This document shows, piece by piece, positions 33,827 to 42,983 of a stretch of DNA of 64,000 bases. This DNA comes from an uncultured Dorea sp. (GTDB lineage Bacteria; Bacillota_A; Clostridia; Lachnospirales; Lachnospiraceae). The position numbers were made by a program, and so were the translations under genes. The notes below the pieces were generated by a model that was not told the DNA's origin, did no database searches, and was given only the letters and a program-made list of their open reading frames with translations. The stretch spans positions 1-64,000 of the forward strand of contig CAJTRM010000012.1 in the NCBI GenBank assembly GCA_910578865.1, read 5' to 3'. The first letter of the stretch is position 1. Every line of letters starts with the position of its first letter.

Positions 33827-36106
33827 CTACCTGCCGCTGTCTTCATATCCTAACGCCAGATTATACGGCGCCCCGGAGTGCTGTTTAAAATAATAGCAGA
33901 CAAAATTTTCATCTTCATAGGCAATTCTCCATTCATATGGATACAGTTCTGAGAAGCGGCGGCACCACTCATATGCCTTAGACTCCAGGATGGTACGGTT
34001 TTCCAGCTCCTTATACATATCCCACAGATTCGTCTGCATCTCAAGTTCCTCTCCCGCCATCTCTTCCGAAATCTGTGAAGATACGATCTCGGGGCACTGA
34101 CTTACCCCGTCCTCAATCCCTGAGAAAAGCGGAATATGGTTTTCCGAGGCCAGCCACGAAGGACTATGAAAAAGGTGTACCTGTGCATAGGAGAGCGGCT
34201 TTTTTTCTACATACAAAAATACATACTCTGTAGGCAGCTTATAGCTCTTCCGCTGGCTGTTGGAAAGAAATGTCAGCCATTCCTCGTGATAGCCGTGCTG
34301 AATCGTCTGATACAGCTCATCCGTCGTGGACACAATGGTATAACTGTTTTTGGGAAGTCTGTCTATTATGGTCTGAGTCACCATTACGCTGGCATTATAA
34401 CGCGTCAATTCAATATACAGAGGACCGTGCAGCACGCCGCACACCTGCGCTGTTATATAAATCCCCGCCACGCCGGCAACTGCCAGACACTGCCGGAATA
34501 CCTCCCGGCAGAACAGCCCAAGAGCAGAAAATAGCAGATCAGCAGGCATGGCCATCACTGCCACTAACAGCATCTGCTCTACCGCGCAAAGCCTGGAACC
34601 GGCAATGAGCTGCGGAAGTCCCACCGCCCCGGAAGCATAAACTACCATAAAGAGGACAGATGCAAGGACAATGGCCAGATGCGCGTCAAAGCAGTTCCTG
34701 TCTGAGCGCTTCCGAAAATATCTCTCTAAAATCCAGGCGCCCATACGGTAAATAAGCCACAGCACTGCCGAGACCGCTGTAAGCAGCACAAGATGGCGTC
34801 CCCGTTCTTCCCCGTACACCTCGCAGTAGCCCATCTGGAAAATCTTTTCTGCTGCTCCTCTGTCTTCTATTTCACTGTAAATTTCTTGATTGAAAGTAGC
34901 TTCTTCTTCGGGATCTGTATGATTGATCACCCCCATTGCCCAGCTCATGGAACGTTCAAACGGAATCCCCGACACACGGGCTGCCAGTATCGGTGTAACC
35001 GCGATCAGAAGCCCGCACAGAACTGCTGCCGCCAGAGGCAGAAACCGCTTCACTGTTAACACTTTTTTCAGAAAAACAATCGCAAAGGAGGCACATAAAA
35101 GAAAGGCCATGATCGTCACATAGTAATGTGTCACAATGGAAGCCGTCAAAGCCGCCGTAAACATAAACAAATTCTCATCCCAGACATACCGCGAAGATCT
35201 GCCCCTGAAAAACGGCCGATGCTCACTCTTTAAATAGCGCACCAGATACTTTGCACAAACAAATTGGGCAAACAGACCGAATTCCTGCGGAATCGAGAAT
35301 TGAAGACGGGACATGGCGTACACCGCATTGACACTCATCAGATCCAAAACCAAAAATAATGTCAGCGCGAAAAGCGGTATGTAACGGGAATGAAACACCT
35401 CCCGGAGCAGGCCGTAAACCGAGATCAGAAAAGCAACCACATGAACTCCGGCAAGAAACAGCAGGATGCTGTAAATCCTGATTCCAAACAATGTATGCAT
35501 GCAGTAAATAAAACAGTGCATCCCCTCCGGATAGATACCGTTTGAAAAGATCTTTCCGTTTACCAGCCCCTGAATCCAGGAATGGTGGACATACAGATCT
35601 CCGAATCCATAGGAATAATCCTGGAAGGCACTATAGGAAAAATAGATCATTCCATAAATCAAAAGAACAGAAAAAATCACATATTCTCCTAAACGCGGAC
35701 GCACCACCCCCCAAACTCTTTTGCACAGCTTTCTAAGTCCCATGAACAGAGCCTTGATTCCCCTGTGAAAAAGAGAACGGATTCCGCAGGCACCCGCCGC
35801 CACCCGATAGATATGGTCTGCCTGCCTGGAAACATCTTCCCGGGAGACTCCTCTCAGACAAGACAGAAAAGGAACCCCATAAAAGATCAGGATAACGATC
35901 CAGCGGTTCAGAACATGAAAAAGACCCAGCCCCAGTATCACAGTATTGATCAAAACAATCTGAACTGTTAAACAAAAGCTGAAACGATACAACTTATCCT
36001 TTTTCCGCAGATGCCTGCGGAATACTATGGAAGGCCACAAAAACATCAATACATAATATCCTGATAAAACGGCGGCATATTGACCCGCCCAGTATAATGT
36101 ACTCAT
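33827..36106 (-). CDS. Large GT-C-like multi-pass membrane protein
   Basis: 759 residues with about 12-14 hydrophobic helices followed by a soluble C-terminal region of roughly 200 residues. The segment FQDYSYGFGDLYVHHSWIQGLVNG after an early helix holds acidic and histidine residues in the first extracytoplasmic loop, the usual catalytic place for GT-C transferases. NGIYPEGMHCFIY follows. I do not recognise a named family. It could be the polyprenyl-sugar-dependent GT-C enzyme served by the GT2/DUF2304 pair, or the polymerase of the cluster. It starts 4 bases after the GT4 stop. Confidence 0.8.
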   Translation of the reverse strand: MSTLYWAGQYAAVLSGYYVLMFLWPSIVFRRHLRKKDKLYRFSFCLTVQIVLINTVILGLGLFHVLNRWIVILIFYGVPFLSCLRGVSREDVSRQADHIYRVAAGACGIRSLFHRGIKALFMGLRKLCKRVWGVVRPRLGEYVIFSVLLIYGMIYFSYSAFQDYSYGFGDLYVHHSWIQGLVNGKIFSNGIYPEGMHCFIYCMHTLFGIRIYSILLFLAGVHVVAFLISVYGLLREVFHSRYIPLFALTLFLVLDLMSVNAVYAMSRLQFSIPQEFGLFAQFVCAKYLVRYLKSEHRPFFRGRSSRYVWDENLFMFTAALTASIVTHYYVTIMAFLLCASFAIVFLKKVLTVKRFLPLAAAVLCGLLIAVTPILAARVSGIPFERSMSWAMGVINHTDPEEEATFNQEIYSEIEDRGAAEKIFQMGYCEVYGEERGRHLVLLTAVSAVLWLIYRMGAWILERYFRKRSDRNCFDAHLAIVLASVLFMVVYASGAVGLPQLIAGSRLCAVEQMLLVAVMAMPADLLFSALGLFCREVFRQCLAVAGVAGIYITAQVCGVLHGPLYIELTRYNASVMVTQTIIDRLPKNSYTIVSTTDELYQTIQHGYHEEWLTFLSNSQRKSYKLPTEYVFLYVEKKPLSYAQVHLFHSPSWLASENHIPLFSGIEDGVSQCPEIVSSQISEEMAGEELEMQTNLWDMYKELENRTILESKAYEWCRRFSELYPYEWRIAYEDENFVCYYFKQHSGAPYNLALGYEDSGR

Positions 36107-36110
36107 ACTG

Positions 36111-37319
36111 TCATCCTCTTTCCATAAACTCAGTCAGCAACTCAAATTCTTCTCCCCAGGGCATTTCTTTGATCCCTGATTCTCTCTTGAATACAGCTCT
36201 TTTCTCCGTATCCTGTAATAGCCCGGCAATGCTGTCCGCGATTTCTGCCGGATCCAGTTGGCAGAGAATACCGTCTCTGCCGTTCAGAAGCTGTTCCCGG
36301 TTTCCCGGACAATCAGAGGCAATCACTGCACACCCCAGAATCTGGGCCTCCTGGATCGCTATACTTTTCCCCTCATATCTGGTAGCATGTACATACAGAT
36401 CTGTCTGCCTGTAATAAGGGTACGGATTTTCCACCTGCCCAAGCAGCTGAAAATCCTGCTCCAGACCCAAAGCGGCAATCTGCTTCTTCAGGTGCTTTCT
36501 TTCCTCTCCCTCCCCCAGCACATACCATCTGACCCGGTATCCCCGCTTTTTCAGCAGGCTCATAGCCTGAACGGCAATATCATAGCCCTTCTGATACGCC
36601 AGCCTTCCTACAGTAAGCAGGCGGACGCCGTCAAATTCATCAGAAAAGCCGCCCGGCTCCAGCGCTCTTTGCCGAACCTTTTCTATGTCAATGATATTTG
36701 GAAATACCAGAGTCTTTTCCACGTACTGCGGATAAACCCTTACAAACGCTTCCTTTACTTCCTCGGAAACGGCAAAAATACGTCCAAACTTCTCCCAGCA
36801 ATCCCGGTCCATATTCTGTGTGTATCCTGCATTTTCATAATCAATATGTACAAATGCCGCTTTTCTTTCTGCCTTTACATAATCTGCAACATAATACGCA
36901 GAACCGCCTTCCATCCATGCTACCGCCAGATCAAAGGACTCTTCAAAACGATGTGCGCCCTGCGCTACCACAGGCCAGCATAATTTATCGATCTGGAACC
37001 TGCCCGCACGGATCATGTCCTTAAAATCCTTTATAAAATAACACAGCTTCTTCCAATAATTTCCGTTCCGGAAGTATGCAGCCGCAACCGTTCCTGCCAT
37101 CCGAAGCCGCCCTCTTCTGCCCCATACCGACTGGCAGCTGAACTTCTGATTCAGCACCCGGATATCCGGAGGCAACTGGGCGCTCAATCTTCCCTGTCCC
37201 ATCATTACATACAGGAAAATCTCATGGTTTTTCCGGTCCAGCCTCTTTAAGAATTCCAGCATGGAAGCCTCCGCTCCTGCACGTCCCAGCGTATTAATGA
37301 CTAACAGTATCTTCTTCAT
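36111..37319 (-). CDS. GT4 family glycosyltransferase
   Basis: GT-B fold enzyme of 402 residues: N-terminal VINTLGRAGAEASMLEFL, linker to the second Rossmann domain at VRLLTVGRLAYQKGYDIAVQA, then VLGEGEERKHLKKQI, the acidic/His region LYVHATRYEGKSIAIQEA and DCPGNREQLLNG. It uses a nucleotide sugar with retention of configuration. It overlaps the 3' end of the pelG gene by 26 bases, so it is translationally tied to the pel block. Product unknown. Confidence 0.88.
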   Translation of the reverse strand: MKKILLVINTLGRAGAEASMLEFLKRLDRKNHEIFLYVMMGQGRLSAQLPPDIRVLNQKFSCQSVWGRRGRLRMAGTVAAAYFRNGNYWKKLCYFIKDFKDMIRAGRFQIDKLCWPVVAQGAHRFEESFDLAVAWMEGGSAYYVADYVKAERKAAFVHIDYENAGYTQNMDRDCWEKFGRIFAVSEEVKEAFVRVYPQYVEKTLVFPNIIDIEKVRQRALEPGGFSDEFDGVRLLTVGRLAYQKGYDIAVQAMSLLKKRGYRVRWYVLGEGEERKHLKKQIAALGLEQDFQLLGQVENPYPYYRQTDLYVHATRYEGKSIAIQEAQILGCAVIASDCPGNREQLLNGRDGILCQLDPAEIADSIAGLLQDTEKRAVFKRESGIKEMPWGEEFELLTEFMERG

Positions 37320-38754
37320 ATCTGCAATACACCATACTGGAGGGTGCTTCCTCCTTCCTCTGTTTTATCAGGGCTCCCTGGGAGAACACAAAAGCAGTCA
37401 GATGCTTCTCCATCCAGCGTATCCTCATATATGCAATCGTCCATCCGACAAAGGCTCCGACAACCAGACCGGTGCCGTACCATATTTCCTCCAGATGCGA
37501 TGCCGCTATACTGCCCAGAAATGTTACCAAGCAAAACATAAATGTCGTAGCGACAACACCTGTTTTATCTTTAAAATAATAAAGAAAAAGAATTTCCGCA
37601 TACATCAAAAACAAAATAAAATATCCGGCGGCAAGGCACGGGTAAATACGCAGTATGGTGCCTGCAAATCCCACCTGCGGCAATATTACAATGCATAACA
37701 GATATATTGTCACAGAAATAATAAACTGAATTCGGACCAGGGACAGCAATTCACTGGAGAGTTTACGGAACATCCTCTGCTTCGCATTTTCAATATCTGC
37801 CCCTTTTCCCCCTATGACGGCTTCCGAATATGCCTTATATTTTTCATGAAAATACATTTCTACACGGGACGTAAAGATAACCGTGGCAGAAATATTCGTA
37901 AACATTGCCAGACATGTGGCCATATCGTAAGGCTGGTTACAGACAAAGCTTTCGGCAACCACAATCCGCATGTCTGTTGTCCAGAACACAAAATTATGAA
38001 CATACAGACCCAGGACGTAGAAAAAGTTGGTGGCTGCCAGCTGCCAGAAAGTTTTAAAATAAACAAGGACAGCCTTGTAGCGGTTGCTGTTTTTCTTGAA
38101 ATATCTTTTTATCGTCACATACTCCAGCACAGCGATCAGAAAGAACCCCAATGTGAGAGCGAACAGCATACAAAACGGAACACTCCAGTGAAGCAAGAGC
38201 CGCAAAATAAAAGCTGCCAGAAAGGCTATCGCCAGCCCGCACATGAAAAATATAGAAATCAGCTGATATTCCTTGCAGGACGAAAGATAGATCATGGAAT
38301 AAAGGACCATGACCAGAAGCATATAGCAGCAAAAACCGACAAACACATAAAAGAGTGAAACTTCCCCCACAAAATACTCCCATAGACAAAACGGAACTGC
38401 CAGAAGACTGCTGATACAGACTGCCAGAAACATCCCTACATAATAGCACGGAAGAATATCCTCATACCGCTCTTCATAGATAACATCCTGCATATATTTT
38501 GACAAAACAGAATTAAACGGCGAAGTTGTCAGCATAGAAAAAACAAAGACATACAGCACCGTACAGGAAAATAATTCTCTTTCCAGATAAGCAACACTGT
38601 CAAAATCAAGCACGAACCCCATGAGCAAAATATCCAGTATTACCAGAAGCATCGGCGCCACTGTAATCGCTGTGCTGTATGCAAAGCCAACAACATCCGC
38701 CATCAGAGAATTTTTTCCGTATATATTGTTCAGTCTGACCCCTATTCCTGCCAT
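37294..38754 (-). CDS. pelG: PelG-like polysaccharide transporter (MOP superfamily)
   Basis: 486-residue membrane protein with about 12 hydrophobic helices. Its start MAGIGVRLNNIYGKNS matches the usual PelG beginning (MAGIGF...L), and TTSPFNSVLSKYMQDVIY follows as in PelG. PelG is thought to move the growing Pel polymer across the membrane together with PelD, PelE and the synthase PelF. It lies 23 bases after pelF, the conserved position. Confidence 0.87.
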   Translation of the reverse strand: MAGIGVRLNNIYGKNSLMADVVGFAYSTAITVAPMLLVILDILLMGFVLDFDSVAYLERELFSCTVLYVFVFSMLTTSPFNSVLSKYMQDVIYEERYEDILPCYYVGMFLAVCISSLLAVPFCLWEYFVGEVSLFYVFVGFCCYMLLVMVLYSMIYLSSCKEYQLISIFFMCGLAIAFLAAFILRLLLHWSVPFCMLFALTLGFFLIAVLEYVTIKRYFKKNSNRYKAVLVYFKTFWQLAATNFFYVLGLYVHNFVFWTTDMRIVVAESFVCNQPYDMATCLAMFTNISATVIFTSRVEMYFHEKYKAYSEAVIGGKGADIENAKQRMFRKLSSELLSLVRIQFIISVTIYLLCIVILPQVGFAGTILRIYPCLAAGYFILFLMYAEILFLYYFKDKTGVVATTFMFCLVTFLGSIAASHLEEIWYGTGLVVGAFVGWTIAYMRIRWMEKHLTAFVFSQGALIKQRKEEAPSSMVYCRYEEDTVSH

Positions 38755-38777
38755 GACTTGTTCCTCCTCTGTTCCCG

Positions 38778-40184
38778 TTACAGACTTTCTGCAAAATCAC
38801 TGTAAATATTTCTGTAAATATCCTGCATCTTTTCAATCCGATATCCGGCGGTCACTCGCCTGTACCCGCATTCCCCCATCTCAATCCTCAGTCTCTCGTC
38901 ACCGGACAATCTCAGAATCGCCTGGGATATCTCTTCTACATTCATAATGTGCGTTACAATGCCGGCCGGGCCGAACTGATCCCCTTCACCCAGGATCAAT
39001 CCCTCACAATTCCCCACATTTGTGGCAATCACAGGCTTATGGGCCGCAAAACTTTCCAGAATGACCAACGGCTGCCCCTCACTGATGCTGGTCAGAATCG
39101 TCATATCCATCCGGCCCAGATAATCTCTGATATCAACCTTTCCGGTAAACACAACATCCGATGTTCCCATCAGCTCCACCAATTCAAAGCATTCCTTGGC
39201 ATATTCCAGATCATCTTCCCACGGTCCCATAATCCAGAGCTTCAGTGCCGGTTCCCGCTCCTTTGCAAAACTGAAGGCCTGTATCATAGTCTTTATATCT
39301 TTAATCGGTGTCACGCGGACAATTGCTCCGACATGGATCATCCCTTCGTCTTCCTTCTGTCTGCCCGGAAGATCCTGCAGCCTTTCCACAGAAACACCGT
39401 TGGGTATCACTACCGTTTTCTCTACAGGGCACCCAAGCTCCAGCTGCAGTTCTCTGGCATAGCCGTACAGGCTGGTGACAAGATCTGCGCTGTCGTAAGC
39501 CAGCCGCGACATTTTACGGAATTGTTCAATCCAGATATTTTTATAGATACCTTCCACCCACTTGGCCCTTATCAGCTCTTCTTCCCGTTCCCTTGTGTAA
39601 ATACCATGCTCCGAGATCAACAGACGGCTTCCATACAGATATTTCGCCATACTTCCGATAACCCCTGCATATCCTGTACACACACAATGATACAGATCGG
39701 CCTTCGGCAGTTTCATTTTCATTGTCAAAAGCAGCGGAAGATAAATAGAACGCATCATCCACAAAAAGTCAGAAAATACAATCTGGCTGTAGTGCAGCCG
39801 GTAATAATCCTCCACCGCATGAAAAAAATCTTCTCCCATCAGCAAACTATTCAGAGACACCCGGGACTGCTGAAACCATCGAAATAACCTTTCCCAGTCA
39901 ACTGACTGGTTCAGGATCAGGCTCCGAAATGCACGGAACTCTTTACGGCTCATCTTCTCGTGCCGTTTTCTGCCCCAGTCATCGTCATTCAGATACAGTT
40001 CATGCACCTCCACCACATTTTCAGGCAGACCATACACAAATTTGCCGCGCATAGAGCGGTTTGCAATAATTGTTAAAAGAACAAACTCGTATTCCGGAAA
40101 TAGTTGTATCAAACTGTTCACCCAGCTTGATACCCCTCCTATAACATACGGATAACAGCCTTCTACTACAATGCAGACTCTCAT
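38778..40184 (-). CDS. pelF: PelF-like GT4 polysaccharide synthase
   Basis: Cytosolic Pel-type polymerase that uses UDP-sugars (UDP-GalNAc/GlcNAc in known Pel systems). The 468 residues start MRVCIVVEGCYPYVIGGVSS, the PelF hallmark, with SWVNSLIQLFPEYEF following. The C-terminal GT-B domain has HVGAIVRVTPIKDIKTMIQ, MGPWEDDLEYAKEC and SISEGQPLVILESFAA with the E-x7-E catalytic pattern. It overlaps nothing and lies between the PelA-like gene and pelG. Confidence 0.92.
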   Translation of the reverse strand: MRVCIVVEGCYPYVIGGVSSWVNSLIQLFPEYEFVLLTIIANRSMRGKFVYGLPENVVEVHELYLNDDDWGRKRHEKMSRKEFRAFRSLILNQSVDWERLFRWFQQSRVSLNSLLMGEDFFHAVEDYYRLHYSQIVFSDFLWMMRSIYLPLLLTMKMKLPKADLYHCVCTGYAGVIGSMAKYLYGSRLLISEHGIYTREREEELIRAKWVEGIYKNIWIEQFRKMSRLAYDSADLVTSLYGYARELQLELGCPVEKTVVIPNGVSVERLQDLPGRQKEDEGMIHVGAIVRVTPIKDIKTMIQAFSFAKEREPALKLWIMGPWEDDLEYAKECFELVELMGTSDVVFTGKVDIRDYLGRMDMTILTSISEGQPLVILESFAAHKPVIATNVGNCEGLILGEGDQFGPAGIVTHIMNVEEISQAILRLSGDERLRIEMGECGYRRVTAGYRIEKMQDIYRNIYSDFAESL

Positions 40185-40201
40185 ACAATCCCTCTCTTTA
40201 T

Positions 40202-42034
40202 CTATCTGAAAATATCATTACTGTCACCTTCCGACAGCGTCAATGTCACCTTCTCCTTCTGCGTTTCGATCAGATAAATGCCCTCTTCCAGTTCTTCCAG
40301 GCGTCCTCCTTCTATACTGACGTCAAAATCCGTATTCATTCTGAAAATAAACCAGGCAGTTTCTCCCCCATTGTCTGACTCCAGAAAGATCTGATCTCCT
40401 TCCTTCCTCACCTGATATTCCATGGAAAGGAAATTACGGATACGTCCGTCACATTCCGAAACAGTTGTTCTGGAAAACGCACGCAATTCCTTCCAGTTCT
40501 CGCTGAGATCCCCCGCCAGGTTCTTCGACACCTCCCGCCAGGTCTCGGCTCCGTCGTCCTCCGGATAAATGATCTCTGCCGCATCCACCCATACGCTGCT
40601 GTATCCTAAAGCCGTCTCCGCGCATTTATTCTGAAAATCCTGCCGGTATGTATACCTCAGCCCGTCACTCAAAGCGACCTGCCTTGTCACCTGATCTGAC
40701 AGATAACCGATGATCTCACTGTCCCCCCGGTCATCCTCAACCACAGTCCGCACATCTGTCAACATTCCCTTTCCCAAAGCAGAACGAATCTCCTCCTCCG
40801 GCAGGCCGGCAGCATAAAAGGATGTAAACCGGTAATCGGGCAGGCCTTCCCTGAAAAAAGCTTCGTCTTCTTCAAGCCTTTCCTCCAGGCCTCCATCTGA
40901 CATACAAAGGCCTGACAGCCCTGCCTCTGCATTCCGTTCATTCAAAAGCTTCATATATAAAGCGAGAGTTTCCTGCTCCGGCAGGTTCGTATCTTTATAA
41001 TCATACTGAGGCGCCATCATAGCAGAAAGTCCCAGGTTGCTTTTCTCATAGGCAGTAACGATATCGGGCCACATCACATCCCGAAATACATTGCGGGAAG
41101 AGCGATTGTAACGCCGTCTCATTTCTGTCTCATTTTCTTCCGCCAGCCCCGGATAATTCAATATCATCAGATTCTGTGCATTTACAACCGGATAAATTTC
41201 ATATTCTTTCACCTTTGCCGACATCGCGGATAAAAGGCCCAGACCCGACACACCTTCCATATAGTCACCGTTAACGGCAAACACAAAAGACGATTCCAGT
41301 CTGTTTCTCCAGATTACCGGCGGATAGTCCAGATAATCTTCTTTGTCCTCCATAATGCCTGTCATGTAAGTAACAGTCCCTGCCGCCAGCTCATACCAGG
41401 GAAATTCCAATTCCATATCCTGCTTTTTTTCATGAATTTCCTTTTCTTCTGACCGGTAGATCGTTTCTCCTCCCAGCAAAAATCCACCGTACAAATAGAC
41501 CCCCACGGCTGATGCCGATTGTTCCCTGATACCGCTGATGCCCAAAAACTGTTGAAGTTCTTTATTTTCCTCTATTACCGACACGTCAGGCAAATTAGCA
41601 AATATCAGATCTGTCCCGGTCTGTGCCAGATCTTTCAGGCAACCTGTCAGATCTGCAAGCCCCCAATCCAGGCTGTCAGAATCTATAACCGCCAGATCAA
41701 ACTCTATCTGTCCGCCTGCCTCTTCCAGGTCTTTATATTCTTGCACCGAACTGCAGCACCAGATATCCCCTTTCCTATAGGCGGCCCAGTTCTGTGCCAC
41801 ATCAGCCGCCGGACTTCTCTCTGCACCGATATATAATATCCTGCCCTGCCCGCGTGTGCTGCTTTGTCCTCCACTAAAAGCGTCATCCCTGCCGGGCAGT
41901 TCTTCAAGATTTTCTGCATATGGATTCTTCCCGTAATCATTCAGTAACTCACTCGCAACACCGGAAAACTGGAACATACAGAAAATCATACATATAACCA
42001 TGGCCATTGTAAAATAATTCCGTAACGATACCAT
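40202..42034 (-). CDS. DUF2194 / PelA-like secreted deacetylase-fold protein
   Basis: 610 residues beginning with a signal-anchor helix (YFTMAMVICMIFCMFQFSG). Residues 60-200 form a glutamine-amidotransferase-like alpha/beta region (RILYIGAERSP, DLAVIDSDSLDWG). The middle region holds ESSFVFAVNGDYMEGVSG, which resembles the first motif of polysaccharide deacetylases. The usual H-x3-H metal motif is not evident, so the deacetylase may be degenerate. It stands where pelA_DA stands in Gram-positive pel operons, between PelE and PelF. It probably modifies or handles the polymer outside the membrane; activity is unproven. Confidence 0.8.
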   Translation of the reverse strand: MVSLRNYFTMAMVICMIFCMFQFSGVASELLNDYGKNPYAENLEELPGRDDAFSGGQSSTRGQGRILYIGAERSPAADVAQNWAAYRKGDIWCCSSVQEYKDLEEAGGQIEFDLAVIDSDSLDWGLADLTGCLKDLAQTGTDLIFANLPDVSVIEENKELQQFLGISGIREQSASAVGVYLYGGFLLGGETIYRSEEKEIHEKKQDMELEFPWYELAAGTVTYMTGIMEDKEDYLDYPPVIWRNRLESSFVFAVNGDYMEGVSGLGLLSAMSAKVKEYEIYPVVNAQNLMILNYPGLAEENETEMRRRYNRSSRNVFRDVMWPDIVTAYEKSNLGLSAMMAPQYDYKDTNLPEQETLALYMKLLNERNAEAGLSGLCMSDGGLEERLEEDEAFFREGLPDYRFTSFYAAGLPEEEIRSALGKGMLTDVRTVVEDDRGDSEIIGYLSDQVTRQVALSDGLRYTYRQDFQNKCAETALGYSSVWVDAAEIIYPEDDGAETWREVSKNLAGDLSENWKELRAFSRTTVSECDGRIRNFLSMEYQVRKEGDQIFLESDNGGETAWFIFRMNTDFDVSIEGGRLEELEEGIYLIETQKEKVTLTLSEGDSNDIFR

Positions 42035-42044
42035 ACGACCTCTC

Positions 42045-42983
42045 CTAACTGAACAGTCTGATCAACTCGAGCGTTTCATGGTCAATCACCACATCCGATT
42101 TTTTCAAAGACTCCAGAGTCTTAAAAAACTCCTCCTTCTGATTCATAGTAAAATATAATTTTAATCTGCAGGTATAAGCCGCCAGTTCCCCGGGATGTAA
42201 TTCATTCAGCCTCCGGCACCACTTATCCGCTCCCTCAAAATCTTTTTCTTCGAGGAAAAGCAAAAAGCTGTCTTCACATCTTTTTACTGTAAGGCCGGCC
42301 CTGTTATTCTCGTAAAGCCGGTCAGCCGCCTCATCCATCATACGTATAAAACGCCTCTGCTCCATCTCTGAAAATACATGCTGCACCAAAATCTGCGCCA
42401 TATAATCAAGCATCTGTTCCACACATTCTGTGTGAACCGGATCTTTACGCATCTCCGCAGACATCTTCTGTACATTAATGCGAAACTCATTCAATTCATC
42501 ACTCAAAACAGATGCCGCATAGTGGGCGGTTTCCGGGTCTTTCGCATTTAGTGCCTGCGAAATAGCAGACAGAGAAGATTTAATATCTCCTTTCAGAACA
42601 TTCAGCATGGCCTGCCGCTGCTTTGTCTTTTCATTGACTAATATAGCTTCCTCCAGAGGGATCACATTTCTTTCCCTGTCTTCATCAGCCTTGATCTGAA
42701 TCCTTACCCGTTCCTTACTGAACACCACATCTGCCAGATCTATTTTCTTCCAGACCGGCAGTTTGAGAATCAGCCAGGAAAAAAAGAAGAACAGGATACC
42801 CACGACCGGACAGAAAATCATTACTGCAAACCGCAGGCAGTATGTCCTTTTATTCTCAATCAGGCGGTCCCCTTTTCGGATTTTCTTAATCTTCCTTACA
42901 ATCAATGTATTCCAAAAGAGATAAATGACCGACATCAGAAGATTTATAATGAGCAGAAGCAGGAACATTTTTTCATCTTCCAT
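42045..42983 (-). CDS. pelE: PelE-like membrane/TPR protein
   Basis: 312 residues. Two N-terminal hydrophobic helices (FLLLLIINLLMSVIYLFW and FAVMIFCPVVGILFFFFSWL) are followed by a cytosolic helical region whose last 90 residues look TPR-like (FLEEKDFEGADKWCRRLNEL, HPGELAAYTCRLKLYFTM). That layout and its place between pelD and pelA match PelE. It should link PelD and PelG in the synthase-export complex. It overlaps pelD by 11 bases. Confidence 0.82.
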   Translation of the reverse strand: MEDEKMFLLLLIINLLMSVIYLFWNTLIVRKIKKIRKGDRLIENKRTYCLRFAVMIFCPVVGILFFFFSWLILKLPVWKKIDLADVVFSKERVRIQIKADEDRERNVIPLEEAILVNEKTKQRQAMLNVLKGDIKSSLSAISQALNAKDPETAHYAASVLSDELNEFRINVQKMSAEMRKDPVHTECVEQMLDYMAQILVQHVFSEMEQRRFIRMMDEAADRLYENNRAGLTVKRCEDSFLLFLEEKDFEGADKWCRRLNELHPGELAAYTCRLKLYFTMNQKEEFFKTLESLKKSDVVIDHETLELIRLFS

